From: Paenibacillus oleatilyticus
GTDB taxonomy: Bacteria > Bacillota > Bacilli > Paenibacillales > NBRC-103111
Direction: 5' to 3'
Assembly (NCBI RefSeq): GCF_018998565.1
Contig: NZ_JAHNZO010000010.1
Coordinates: 124,001-188,000, forward strand
Length of the DNA stretch: 64,000 nt
In this document: positions 44,762 to 54,183 of the stretch, piece by piece
Position numbering within the stretch: the first letter of the stretch is position 1
Layout: each line of letters begins with the position of its first letter
Made by a program: the position numbers and the translations under genes
Notes under the pieces: model-generated
What the model was told of the DNA's origin: nothing
The model's input: the letters and a program-made list of their open reading frames with translations, nothing else
The model's database searches: none

Positions 44762-46399
44762 ATGAAACAAAGCTCTGCCGGTAAATCGTTTCGCGCTGCG
44801 ACATGCGTCGTCTTGGCTTCCAGCCTAATCGTCGCATGCACCAAACAAAATAGCGGGGATGGCCAGAATACGCCGAAAACACCGGCACCGTCATCGGAAG
44901 CTGGACAGTACCCTATCCAAACGAAGGAAACGTTGACCTCGTGGGAGATGATCAATCCGAACCTGATCACCTTTGTGCCCAACCTGGCCGACGCGCCGTT
45001 CGGCAAACAGCTGGAGAAGGAAACGGGCGTGAAAGTCAAGTATGCGCATCCAGCCGACGGGCAGGCGAAGGAGCAGTTCAATCTGCTGATCGCGTCGAAC
45101 AAATTGCCGGACGTCATCGAATACGACTGGAACAGCTCCTATCCCGGAGGAGCGGAGAAGGCGATCGCCGACAAGGTCATCCTGCCGCTCAACGATTATA
45201 TTGACAAGTATGCGCCCAATCTGAAAAAGCGGCTGGAGCAGGACAAAGAGCTTGACAAGATGGTGAAGACGGACAGCGGCAAATATTATGTATTTCCGAT
45301 GATCCGCCCCGACAACGGGCTTGTATTCCGCGGGCCGATGATCCGCAAAGACTGGCTGGACGAATTGAAGCTGCAGGTGCCGACGACGATCGACGAATGG
45401 TATACCGTTTTGAAAGCGTTTAAAGAACAGAAGGGAGCGTCGGCTCCGTTCACCTCGCTGTACAGCAACGAGTTTAAGTACAGCAGCGAGTTTAATATTC
45501 AAGACGCGTTCATCGGAGCCTACCGTACGGCGAACCGGTTCTATATCGACGATCAAGGCAAGGTAAAGTACGGACCGATCGATCCGCAATTTAAGGAAGC
45601 GCTCACTCTTCTCCGGAAATGGTATGCGGAAGGGCTGATCGATAAGGATTTTGCCTTGAACACGGATTCGAAGACACTGGACAGCAAAATAATAGGCGAA
45701 AATTCGGGGGCCACCGTCTCTCAGGTCAGCGGCGGCATGGGCCGTTGGATGGAAACCGGGAAGAAGAAAAATCCGAAATTCCAGCTCGTCGCCGCGCCGT
45801 ATCCGACCTTGAAAAAAGGGGAACGGGCCTTCATCGGGCAGCGTGATTTCAAATACAATCCATCCGCCAGCAAAGCGGTAACCGTCGACACGAAGCATCC
45901 CGAGCTGGCCGTCCAATGGCTGGACTACGCTTTCAGCGAGAAGGGCAGCCTGCTGTTCAACTTCGGGATTGAGGGCGAGAGCTATTCGATGAAGGACGGT
46001 GCACCGCAATTCACCGACAAGATAACGAAAAACGAGAAATATAATCTCCAGCAAATGGTGACTCAATATACAAAGCCGAATGGACCGTTTCCGGGAGACA
46101 GCCGGAAAAACTTCAACACGTTTCCGGAGCAGAATGAAGCGATAAAAATATGGTCTGAAACCGATGCCGCCAAGCATGTGATGCCGTCGTTCATTACGCC
46201 GACGGTCGAGGAGAGCAAGGAAGTAGCCAAGCTGAATACGGCGATTGCGAGCTACAAGGAAGAAATGTTCGTGAAATTTATTATGGGCAAGGAACCGATT
46301 GACAAATTCGACGATTACGTGAAGCAGATTCAATCGATGGGAATCGATAAGGTAACGAAAATTTATCAAGAAGCGCTGGATCGGTACAATAAGCGATAA
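44762..46399 (+). CDS. Extracellular solute-binding lipoprotein (LipO/LplA-like)
   Basis: A 545-residue lipoprotein with lipobox IVACT and the long form of the sugar-binding fold used with LplB/YtcP permeases: FGKQLEKETGVKVKYAHP, LPDVIEYDWNSSYPGG, the conserved KYYVFPMIRPDNGLVFRGPMIRKDWLDELKLQVPTTIDEWYTVLKAFKEQ. It captures an oligosaccharide outside the cell. ATG at 44762 follows AGGGGG. Permeases, a GH95 and a PL6 lyase follow in the same direction with short gaps (25, 16, 18 and 124 bp), which points to plant or algal polysaccharide fragments as cargo. Confidence 0.9.
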   Translation: MKQSSAGKSFRAATCVVLASSLIVACTKQNSGDGQNTPKTPAPSSEAGQYPIQTKETLTSWEMINPNLITFVPNLADAPFGKQLEKETGVKVKYAHPADGQAKEQFNLLIASNKLPDVIEYDWNSSYPGGAEKAIADKVILPLNDYIDKYAPNLKKRLEQDKELDKMVKTDSGKYYVFPMIRPDNGLVFRGPMIRKDWLDELKLQVPTTIDEWYTVLKAFKEQKGASAPFTSLYSNEFKYSSEFNIQDAFIGAYRTANRFYIDDQGKVKYGPIDPQFKEALTLLRKWYAEGLIDKDFALNTDSKTLDSKIIGENSGATVSQVSGGMGRWMETGKKKNPKFQLVAAPYPTLKKGERAFIGQRDFKYNPSASKAVTVDTKHPELAVQWLDYAFSEKGSLLFNFGIEGESYSMKDGAPQFTDKITKNEKYNLQQMVTQYTKPNGPFPGDSRKNFNTFPEQNEAIKIWSETDAAKHVMPSFITPTVEESKEVAKLNTAIASYKEEMFVKFIMGKEPIDKFDDYVKQIQSMGIDKVTKIYQEALDRYNKR

Positions 46400-46424
46400 T
46401 TCGGGCTTGGAAGGGAGAGAGAAC

Positions 46425-47381
46425 ATGAGCGCCATGAACCCGGAAACGACGATCGCCGTGATTCCGAAGAAGCGCGCGCGCATCGGCCTGCTGATCGATA
46501 TCCGGAAAAATAAGCTGCTGTACGTCATGCTGCTTCCGGTGCTGCTCTTTTACGTGATATTCCACTACGCTCCGATGTATGGGGCTGTCATCGCGTTTAA
46601 AGATTTTTCGCCCCGGCTGGGCATAGGGGATAGTCCATGGATCGGCTTCGAGCATTTCAAGACGTTTTTCACAGGGGCTTATTTCTGGAGAACGATCAAA
46701 AATACGCTGCTGATCAGCTTCTACGAGCTGCTGTTCGGCTTTCCGGCGCCGATCGTGCTTGCCCTGCTGCTTAACGAAGTGAGACATACGCTATTCAAGC
46801 GTACGGTGCAGACGGTCACCTATTTGCCGCACTTCATCTCGCTCGTCGTCATTTGCGGCATTGTGAAGGACTTTACATCCGCCGACGGTGTCATTAACGA
46901 TATCCTCGTCTACATGGGGGGAGAACGTCTTTCGCTGCTCCTTGAGCCGGATATGTTCCGCTCAATTTATGTCTCTTCCGGGATATGGCAGCATATCGGC
47001 TGGGGAACGATCATCTTTTTGGCCGCCTTGACCGGCATCGATCCCGAGCAGTACGAAGCCGCCAGAATGGACGGCGCCGGACGGTGGAAGCAGATGCTGC
47101 ATGTCACGATTCCGGGCTTGATGCCGACGATCGTCATCCTGCTTATTTTGAGCATCGGACGGCTGATGAATGTCGGATTCGAAAAGATCATCCTGCTGTA
47201 CAATCCGGGCACGTACGAGACAGCCGACGTCATCTCGTCGTATGTGTACCGGGTCGGCTTGCAGGATTTCAATTACAGCTTCAGTTCGGCGGTCGGGTTA
47301 TTTAACTCCGCCATCAATTTTATGCTCGTGATCTTTTCCAACTGGTTGAGCCGCAAGCTGAACAATACGAGCTTATGGTAG
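46425..47381 (+). CDS. ABC sugar transporter permease (LplB-like)
   Basis: A 318-residue permease opening with KNKLLYVMLLPVLLFYVIFHYAPMYGAVIAFKDFSP, diagnostic of the LplB group. The ATPase-contact loop is EQYEAARMDGAGRWKQMLHVTIPGL, and NPGTYETADVISSYVYRVGL is the usual C-terminal loop. ATG at 46425 follows GGGAGAG; the six codons before it are not needed. Its partner is the next gene; the ATPase is not encoded here. Confidence 0.93.
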   Translation: MSAMNPETTIAVIPKKRARIGLLIDIRKNKLLYVMLLPVLLFYVIFHYAPMYGAVIAFKDFSPRLGIGDSPWIGFEHFKTFFTGAYFWRTIKNTLLISFYELLFGFPAPIVLALLLNEVRHTLFKRTVQTVTYLPHFISLVVICGIVKDFTSADGVINDILVYMGGERLSLLLEPDMFRSIYVSSGIWQHIGWGTIIFLAALTGIDPEQYEAARMDGAGRWKQMLHVTIPGLMPTIVILLILSIGRLMNVGFEKIILLYNPGTYETADVISSYVYRVGLQDFNYSFSSAVGLFNSAINFMLVIFSNWLSRKLNNTSLW

Positions 47382-47397
47382 AAAGGAGGAACAGCGA

Positions 47398-48279
47398 ATG
47401 CTGAACCGGCCCACCGTTTTGGAAAGATGCTTTGATGCCGGCAACGTCGTCTTTTTGACTTTGCTGATGGTGCTTACCGTTTACCCCATCGTGTACGTGG
47501 CCTTCGCTTCCGTCAGCGACGCCGCAAGCTTGATGGCGCACAAAGGAATGCTGTGGAAGCCGCTCGGATTTTCACTCGAGGCTTACGCAAGCGTATTTAA
47601 CAACCCGATGATTTTGAAGGGCTATGGGAATACGCTGTTCGTCGTCATCGTCGGTCTTGCGTTCAATCTGTCGCTTACGGCCTTCGGGGCGTATGCCTTG
47701 TCCCGCAAAAGCTTGCGCTACCGCAAGCCGCTCATGCTGTTCATCGTCTTTACGATGTTCTTCAGCGGAGGACTGATTCCGTTTTACTTTACGGTCAAAG
47801 GAATCGGGCTTGCCGACTCGCTGTGGGCGCTTATTATTCCGCATGCGATCAACACGTTCAATTTGATCATCATGAAAACGTCGTTCGAGGCGATCCCCGA
47901 TAGTCTGGAGGAATCGGCGAAGATCGACGGGGCGAACGATTTCGTCATCCTGTTCCGTATCATGCTGCCACTGTCCATGCCCGTCATCGCGGTCATGATG
48001 CTGTATTATGGCGTCAGTCACTGGAACTCCTGGTTCCATGCGATGATCTTCCTGCAGGACCGGTCACTGTACCCGCTGCAGCTCATACTCCGCGAAATTT
48101 TGCTGCAGGGCGAAGCGAGCTCGATGGCCGTAGGCGCGACGGAGAGCGACGTGGCGATGCTGTCGGTTACGCTGAAATACGCGACGATTATCGTCGCGAC
48201 GGTGCCGATTCTTCTCGTGTATCCGTTCCTGCAAAAGTACTTCGTGAAGGGCGCGCTAGTCGGCGCAATCAAAGGATAA
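47398..48279 (+). CDS. ABC sugar transporter permease (YtcP-like)
   Basis: A 293-residue permease with six helices, starting RCFDAGNVVFLTLLMVLTVYPIVYVAFASVS and bearing the loop DSLEESAKIDGANDFVILFRIMLPLSMPV. The C-terminal KYATIIVATVPILLVYPFLQKYFVKGALVGAIKG is nearly invariant in this group. AAAGGAGG precedes ATG 47398. It pairs with the LplB-like protein. Confidence 0.94.
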   Translation: MLNRPTVLERCFDAGNVVFLTLLMVLTVYPIVYVAFASVSDAASLMAHKGMLWKPLGFSLEAYASVFNNPMILKGYGNTLFVVIVGLAFNLSLTAFGAYALSRKSLRYRKPLMLFIVFTMFFSGGLIPFYFTVKGIGLADSLWALIIPHAINTFNLIIMKTSFEAIPDSLEESAKIDGANDFVILFRIMLPLSMPVIAVMMLYYGVSHWNSWFHAMIFLQDRSLYPLQLILREILLQGEASSMAVGATESDVAMLSVTLKYATIIVATVPILLVYPFLQKYFVKGALVGAIKG

Positions 48280-48297
48280 GGAGCGGAACCCGCCGCA

Positions 48298-50535
48298 ATG
48301 AATGGAAACGAAACGGAAAATGTTCGCCTGGAGCTCAATTGGGAGCGGTTTATGGCCGATAATGATATGGAATGGGTCGTCAAGCCCGTCAGCTGGGACG
48401 AAGGGGCTTTTATCGGCAACGGGCTGATCGGCGCGATGATCTATGGGGAGGAGAATGCGAAGAAGCGGAACGTGCTGCGGTTCGTAGCGGGTCGGACGGA
48501 CGTGACGGCGACCCGGACGGACGATCCGGGCTTCCGCCCGCGCGTACCGGTTGGCGAGCTCGATCTGGAGCTGGAAGGGATGATTTATCATCCGACTTCG
48601 ATGCGGCTGGATTTGTGGAATGCCGAGCTGCGGGCCGTACTGACGACGACCCGCGGAGAGGTTCGGGTTAGGGCATTCGTCCACAGCGAAGCGGAAGTTA
48701 TGGCCGTCGAGCTCGAAACGACGGAAGGGGAAGCCGGCGCGCGCTTGGCATGGTATGCGAATTCCGAGGTGGACCCGGTGCTCAAGCATGCCGACGGCAT
48801 CAATATGAACCAGTACATTCCGGCGGAAGAGGTGGACAAAACGACGGGGAACGACGGGATATCCTTCTCCATCCAGCGGTTTGCTCCGGGCGAAGGCTGT
48901 GTCACGGCATGGAAGGAGGCGCGGGCCGCCGAAGGCCGCCGCAGCATCTGGTATGTCAGCGTCGTCAACGGCCATGACGAGAAGGCGAAGGAACAAGCTG
49001 CGGCTGCGGTGAGGAACGCTTCGGCGCGCGATTTCGACTCGTGGGTCGACGCGCATCGCGGATGGTGGCACCGGTATTACCGGCAAAGCTTTGTTTCGAT
49101 CCCGGACGGGCGGCTGGAAAGCTTTTACTGGATTCAGATGTATAAGCTGGCCTCGGCCACACGGGCCGACCGGCCGCTGATCGACAATCAGGGACCGTGG
49201 CTTGCCCCGACGCCTTGGCCGGGGATCTGGTTCAACATGAACGTGCAAATGAGCTATTCGCCGGTCTATGCGGCGAACCGGCTGGAGATCGGGGAATCGC
49301 TCGTGCGGGCGCTCGACGAGAACAGGGAGCATTTGATCGGAAACGTGCCCGAGCCGTTCCGGCACGATTCGGCGGGATTGGGCCGAAGCTGCAGCTATGA
49401 TCTGAAAAGCGAAGTGGGCGACGAAGTCGGCAACCTCGCCTGGATCTGCCACAACGTTTGGCGGCATTATCGGTACTCTATGGATGACGAGATGCTGAGG
49501 AACGTGCTGTATCCGATCTTGCGGAGAAGCATGAATTATTATTTCCACATTCTGGAGGAAGGTGAAGACGGCAGACTGCATCTGCCGCCGACCATTTCCC
49601 CCGAATACGGATCGTTTATGGGGACGAGGGTGCGCGATTGCCATTACGATCTGGCGCTCATCCGCTGGGGCTGCAAAACGTTGCTGGCCATAAGCGAGCG
49701 GCTGGGGGAAGCGGACCCGACGTGCTGGAAATGGCTGCACGTTCTTGACCGGCTGACGCCGCTGCCTGTGGACGAGACCGGCTTCATGATCGGCCGCGAT
49801 ACGCCGCTTGCGTACGGCCACCGGCATTTCAGCCACCTGCTCGCCGTCTTTCCACTGCATCTGCTCGGCTGCGACAGGGAGGAGGACCGAGAGTTGATTG
49901 CTACCTCGCTTCGCCATTGGATCGGCAAGGAGGGCGATTTGCGCGGCTTCAGTCTGACCGGCGCAGCATCCATCGCCGCCAAGCTTGGCTGGGGGAATGA
50001 AGCGTTTCGCTTGCTGCAAGCGCTGCTGCTGATCATCAAGCCGAATACGATGTACAAAGAAGCGGGGCCGGTCATCGAGACGCCGCTCGCGGGAGCGGAG
50101 GCGATTCATGACATGCTGCTGCAAAGCTGGGGCGGCACGATCCGCATCTTCCCGGCCGTCCCTGACGAATGGCGGGACGCGGCGTTTCACGATCTGCGGG
50201 CCGAGGGGGCTTTTCTCGTCAGCGCCGTGCGCAGGGACGGCATTACCCGGTTTATCCGCGTGAGAAGCTTGGCCGGGGAGCCGTGTATTGTCCTGACCGG
50301 GTGGACCGGCGTCGTCCGGTGGCGGAAAGCCGGAACTGACGCTGCTGAAGCGACGGTCGACTTGGGAACGAAGGAAGCAGACATCGCATTGGATTTGCAA
50401 AAGGGAGAGGAGGCGATTCTGTATCCGGACGGCGAGCTCCCGGATCTGCGCATACGGCCGGTATCCCCGTCCGGAAGACCCGTCCGTTATTTTGGCGGGC
50501 ATAAGCCTTGGCGGCTTTACGGCTTTCCGTTCTGA
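48298..50535 (+). CDS. Cytoplasmic GH95-family glycoside hydrolase
   Basis: A 745-residue protein without signal peptide. The N-terminal beta-sandwich begins SWDEGAFIGNGLIGAMIYGE. The helical barrel holds LPPTISPEYGSF (E436, matching the GH95 proposed general acid in the PSxSPE motif) and HRHFSHLLAVFPLHLLG (508-524), the GH95 signature. The tail LRAEGAFLVSAVRRDG is typical. GH95 enzymes release alpha-L-fucose, alpha-L-galactose or related sugars. It lies 18 bp after the LplB/YtcP permeases and would trim the imported oligosaccharide inside the cell. A long open frame on the opposite strand is a composition artefact. Confidence 0.87.
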   Translation: MNGNETENVRLELNWERFMADNDMEWVVKPVSWDEGAFIGNGLIGAMIYGEENAKKRNVLRFVAGRTDVTATRTDDPGFRPRVPVGELDLELEGMIYHPTSMRLDLWNAELRAVLTTTRGEVRVRAFVHSEAEVMAVELETTEGEAGARLAWYANSEVDPVLKHADGINMNQYIPAEEVDKTTGNDGISFSIQRFAPGEGCVTAWKEARAAEGRRSIWYVSVVNGHDEKAKEQAAAAVRNASARDFDSWVDAHRGWWHRYYRQSFVSIPDGRLESFYWIQMYKLASATRADRPLIDNQGPWLAPTPWPGIWFNMNVQMSYSPVYAANRLEIGESLVRALDENREHLIGNVPEPFRHDSAGLGRSCSYDLKSEVGDEVGNLAWICHNVWRHYRYSMDDEMLRNVLYPILRRSMNYYFHILEEGEDGRLHLPPTISPEYGSFMGTRVRDCHYDLALIRWGCKTLLAISERLGEADPTCWKWLHVLDRLTPLPVDETGFMIGRDTPLAYGHRHFSHLLAVFPLHLLGCDREEDRELIATSLRHWIGKEGDLRGFSLTGAASIAAKLGWGNEAFRLLQALLLIIKPNTMYKEAGPVIETPLAGAEAIHDMLLQSWGGTIRIFPAVPDEWRDAAFHDLRAEGAFLVSAVRRDGITRFIRVRSLAGEPCIVLTGWTGVVRWRKAGTDAAEATVDLGTKEADIALDLQKGEEAILYPDGELPDLRIRPVSPSGRPVRYFGGHKPWRLYGFPF

Positions 50536-50659
50536 AAGGCCGGAAATTGAAGGTTTTAATGATCTTTTCGGCATTTTGAAGATTCCTTTTGCACGCTATT
50601 CTTTGTAAAATGAAACCGGAGTGCACTCTGCAATTTAAAAAAAACGAAGGAGCGATGAA

Positions 50660-52540
50660 ATGATAAGACGAAAAAAGCTATTTACGGTTTTGGCATGCGC
50701 TTGCTTGCTTCCTGCGCTTGTTCCTGCCGCACCCGGTTACGCAGCGGATGTGAAGCTGCCGGTTCCGGCATCTGCCGTAACGGCGAGTAAGGATGACGGC
50801 AACCTTCCTGCCAATACGGTAGACGGCAATCTGTCCACACGCTGGTCCGCCAGCGGCGACGGGGAATGGATCAAATTCGATCTAGGCGCCAACAAGAAGG
50901 TCAGCTATATGAAAATGGCATTTCTCAACGGGGATTCCAGAACCTCCAAGTTCGATATTCAAACCTCGACCGACAATGTGAGCTTTAAGACGGTGAAGGC
51001 GAATGCGGTCAGCAGCTTGAACGCAGGCCTGCAAACCTTTGATTTTCCCGATGTCAACGCGGCCCGATACGTAAAAGTTATTGGGCACGGCAACTCGGCT
51101 AATGCCTGGAACAGCTACTCCGAAGTGGAGATTTATGGGGAGGGCGCCGAAAGTGGCGAAGGTGTGCTGGTTTCCACCTCTGCCGAGCTGACTGCGGCCA
51201 TTGGCAAAGCGGTTCCCGGCACGACGATTGTGCTCGCCGACGGTACCTACACGCAGGATGCTCCCTTCGTCGTAAGCGGCAAGAACGGCACGGCGAACAA
51301 CAAGATTACGATCAAAGCGGCGAATCCGGGCAAGGCTATCATTTCCGGCGGGGCATCGCTCAAAATTCAAAAATCGTCCTACGTTACGATTGAGGGCTTG
51401 AAGTTTACGAACACCGGCAACACGGCGCTCCTCTTGGACGGCTCCAACAATATCCAGGTGACCCGGAATCGATTCGCTTTGCCGGCAACCGGAAAAGAGT
51501 TGTTCTGGCTGCAGGTGAGCGGAGCGAACAGCCATCACAATCAGATTGACCATAATGATTTTGGTCCCAAGAGCGACACTGGTCCGCTCATTGCCTACGA
51601 AGGCGACGGCGATGGGAACATCTCGCAGCACGACAAGATCGAATACAACTACTTCCATGATGTCGGCCCGTGGGTAGACAACGGCAAGGAAACGATACGT
51701 CTGGGGCTATCCAAAGTCTCGTTGTCCAACGGGTACAACACCATTCAATACAATCTGTTCGAGAACTGCGACGGCGAGCCCGAAATCGTCTCCGTCAAAA
51801 GCAGCGGCAACACGGTCCGCTACAATACCTTCAAAACCTCGAAAGGGGGACTAACTTCACGGCACGGCCATAACAACGAGTTTTACGGGAACTTCTTCCT
51901 TGGCGACGGCGTAGAAACGAAGCAATCGGGAATTCGGGTGTATGGCAACGACCATAAAATTTACAACAACTACTTCGAGAAGCTTACCGAGACGGCCATC
52001 CATCTCGATAGCGGCAGCTTTGACGGCGGCACCGGCGGGTATCCGCCCAATCCGACGCGCGACCAATTGAAAGCGCATTGGAAAATTTACCGCGCCCAAG
52101 TCGTCAACAATACGATCGTAGACAGCAAGGCGGGTATTGTTATCGGGTCAGGGAAGGCATACGCTCCTCAAGACAGCGTCGTGGCGAACAACATCGTGAA
52201 AAATTCCACGGGGACGCTTTATAACGAAGCGGCCACCAGCAACACCGTATTCGAAGGCAACCTCGGGTATGGCAGCACGCTGAGCAATAAATCGAGAACG
52301 GCTTCGGAGATTCGCAACGCCGACCCGATATTTCAAACCGTGAACGGATTGCAAAAATTATCCTCCGCCAGTAAGGCGGCGATTGACACTGCAGTTGGAA
52401 CGTACAGCTATATCAAGGAAGATATGGATGGCGAAGTTCGCTCCTCCGCCCATGATATCGGAGCGGACGAATTTTCCACGGCTTCGTCCTTCAAGAATCG
52501 CCCGCTGCAGAAGACCGACGTAGGGCCGGACGCGCCATAA
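50660..52540 (+). CDS. Secreted polysaccharide lyase family 6 (alginate/chondroitin-B lyase-like) with F5/8C domain
   Basis: A 626-residue exported enzyme: signal peptide (1-29), discoidin/F5-8 type C domain (about 35-165; NTVDGNLSTRWSASGDGEW), then a right-handed beta-helix. PL6 active-site residues are in place: Lys380 in EIVSVKSSGN and Arg401 in LTSRHGHNNEF, 21 residues apart, the same spacing as the catalytic Lys and Arg of chondroitinase B. PL6 enzymes cut uronic-acid polymers by beta-elimination at the surface or outside. AAGGAG precedes ATG 50660. It ends the second glycan locus and presumably creates the oligosaccharides that the lipoprotein at 44762 binds. Confidence 0.9.
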   Translation: MIRRKKLFTVLACACLLPALVPAAPGYAADVKLPVPASAVTASKDDGNLPANTVDGNLSTRWSASGDGEWIKFDLGANKKVSYMKMAFLNGDSRTSKFDIQTSTDNVSFKTVKANAVSSLNAGLQTFDFPDVNAARYVKVIGHGNSANAWNSYSEVEIYGEGAESGEGVLVSTSAELTAAIGKAVPGTTIVLADGTYTQDAPFVVSGKNGTANNKITIKAANPGKAIISGGASLKIQKSSYVTIEGLKFTNTGNTALLLDGSNNIQVTRNRFALPATGKELFWLQVSGANSHHNQIDHNDFGPKSDTGPLIAYEGDGDGNISQHDKIEYNYFHDVGPWVDNGKETIRLGLSKVSLSNGYNTIQYNLFENCDGEPEIVSVKSSGNTVRYNTFKTSKGGLTSRHGHNNEFYGNFFLGDGVETKQSGIRVYGNDHKIYNNYFEKLTETAIHLDSGSFDGGTGGYPPNPTRDQLKAHWKIYRAQVVNNTIVDSKAGIVIGSGKAYAPQDSVVANNIVKNSTGTLYNEAATSNTVFEGNLGYGSTLSNKSRTASEIRNADPIFQTVNGLQKLSSASKAAIDTAVGTYSYIKEDMDGEVRSSAHDIGADEFSTASSFKNRPLQKTDVGPDAP

Positions 52541-52570
52541 TTTCAATTTTACATTCGCAGCAGAAAAAAG

Positions 52571-52605
52571 AAAAAGTGCCATCCCCGCGGGGAGAGGCAC
52601 TTTTT
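52571..52605. terminator. Bidirectional intrinsic terminator
   Basis: AAAAAGTGCC pairs with GGCACTTTTT around CCCCGCGGGG, between the convergent PL6 and YHYH-protein genes. Confidence 0.88.
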
Positions 52606-52632
52606 CTCGTCCAGAGCCGCCTGATGGCAGCC

Positions 52633-53322
52633 TTACTTCGAGATGTAAAAGGCGTTATTTTCAAACTTTGTCGTCAAGCCTAAGTCCTCGACAGCCAATT
52701 TCCAGGTCATCGGGAAATAGGTCACATCATTTAAAACAAGCAGCGGATACGATTCTGTCGAGTTGTCGAACCAGGCATCGTTTACAAATACGTTGAAATC
52801 GGGAAGCTTGGCGTACAGCTTTGCAGGCGGGGAACCAAGGTCGGAATTCAGTTTGGCTGCTTTGTTGGCCGTCTTCCGGATCACGAATCCCGTCTCTTTA
52901 TCCCACTTGGTTTCGAGTCCCAGTGCCTGCGTGTAGCTCCAAGTCATCGGGAAATAGGTGATGTCTTTGTAGGTAATGACCGGATACTGCGCAGAAGCAT
53001 TGGAAACTTCCTGATTATTTACATAGACCTTGAAAGCGGGCAGATTCACCTTGATCATGCCGTCCGGGACTTCTTCTTTTGCCGGGGAAGAGGGAGTCGC
53101 CTTCGGCGAGCTTGACGTGCTGCCGGAGTCACCGCTAGAGCTGTTTCCTCCATTATGATAATGATACTCGCCGTCTTCAAGCCCCCATTTTGCACAATTG
53201 GTTCTGCACGTGTGCCCTCCATCTTTATCCGTTCTGCCGGGATGAGCGCTTGCGATCGATGCGATCGACGAGAACGTAAGACTGAACAGAGCAATCCCTA
53301 AAACGGCTTGTTTTAGTCTCAT
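52633..53322 (-). CDS. Secreted YHYH-domain protein with two copper-amine-oxidase-N-like repeats
   Basis: A 229-residue exported protein. After the signal peptide (1-26) comes HPGRTDKDGGHTCRTNCAKWGLEDGEYHYHN, the Cys/His-rich YHYH domain (about 27-58), which may bind metal. A Ser/Pro linker leads to two copies of a module of about 60 residues (KVNLPAFKVYVNNQEV... and YAKLPDFNVFVNDAWF..., each ending TYFPMTW), which resembles stalk domains of copper-amine-oxidase-N type. The family is common in Gram-positive extracellular proteins; its role is unknown. Start ATG 53322 follows GGGGG. Confidence 0.8.
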   Translation of the reverse strand: MRLKQAVLGIALFSLTFSSIASIASAHPGRTDKDGGHTCRTNCAKWGLEDGEYHYHNGGNSSSGDSGSTSSSPKATPSSPAKEEVPDGMIKVNLPAFKVYVNNQEVSNASAQYPVITYKDITYFPMTWSYTQALGLETKWDKETGFVIRKTANKAAKLNSDLGSPPAKLYAKLPDFNVFVNDAWFDNSTESYPLLVLNDVTYFPMTWKLAVEDLGLTTKFENNAFYISK

Positions 53323-53543
53323 AAAATGACCCCCTACGATGTAGTTCTATCTTCTTATAATTCTACCATCAATAGGAAAATAGGACAATGCATCAATCCA
53401 ATTTGATCCATGATGAAATAGATTAAATCATGTGACGGGTTTTCACACATCATTCAACAACAAACCGCGAAAAAGTTATCATTTGCATGAATGTGATACG
53501 ATTTAGGAGAAATCAACTTTTTAGCCAAAGGATGGTGGATGTG

Positions 53544-53894
53544 ATGAAACTGAATCATATCAATTTGACGGTCACGGACGTGCCGGCCGCTCAACAGTTT
53601 TTGGAAACATACTTCGGACTCAAGCCGATGGACACGAGCGGAGATGCACGCGGCAGTTCCTTCGCGGTGCTGTTTGACGATAACGGAATGGTCATTACAT
53701 TAATGAAAGGAGCCGAGGTTCAGTACCCTAAGACGTTTCATATCGGCTTCATCCAGGAGAGCGAAGAGAAGGTGAATGAGATCAATCGACGGATGAAGGA
53801 CGACGGATTCGATGTTAAGCCGCCGCAAAGGTCCCATGGATGGACGTTCTATGTGAAAGCCCCGGGCGGTTTTACCGTGGAGGTCCTCGCTTAA
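53544..53894 (+). CDS. VOC family protein (glyoxalase/bleomycin-resistance fold)
   Basis: A 116-residue protein with the complete single-module VOC layout: MKLNHINLTVTDVPAAQQFLETYFGLKPMD at the start, and FYVKAPGGFTVEVLA at the end. His4 and Glu near 113 sit where metal ligands usually are. The substrate is unknown. ATG at 53544 is preceded by AAGGATGGTGG; two in-frame upstream ATGs are possible. It is a single-gene unit ending in a terminator. Confidence 0.82.
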   Translation: MKLNHINLTVTDVPAAQQFLETYFGLKPMDTSGDARGSSFAVLFDDNGMVITLMKGAEVQYPKTFHIGFIQESEEKVNEINRRMKDDGFDVKPPQRSHGWTFYVKAPGGFTVEVLA

Positions 53895-53921
53895 GAGAAG
53901 CTGCGATAAGGGAAAAATACG

Positions 53922-53963
53922 AGCCGGCCAGAGGCACAGTCCTTCAGCCGGTTCATTTTTTTG
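53922..53963 (+). terminator. Intrinsic terminator of the VOC gene
   Basis: GAGCCGGC pairs with GCCGGTTC, followed by ATTTTTTT. The next 220 bp up to 54184 hold no other recognised feature. Confidence 0.75.
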
Positions 53964-54183
53964 TCGAATAATGAAATAAATATGTGTCTTTCGTTTCGAT
54001 TTTCTCTTGCAGAAACAGGACAATAGGCGGATAGTTTATTGATTTATAAGTCTATTGGTTCAAAAATGATGGCATAACTTGTCATTTGAATCGTTTGAAT
54101 GGAATAATGAAAGGGGCGTACTGGGGGCTTCGGACCCTATGGTAACAGAAACCGGAGAATCACGAACAAGAGGAGCGAACGAA

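Noticed and set aside
44891-46528. A 545-codon minus-strand open frame over the LipO-like gene
   Set aside because: The plus-strand lipoprotein is unmistakable; the antisense frame has no start context.
48256-50574. A 772-codon minus-strand open frame over the GH95 gene
   Set aside because: Same reason: the plus strand encodes GH95 motifs, and the antisense product matches nothing and is rich in Arg and Pro.
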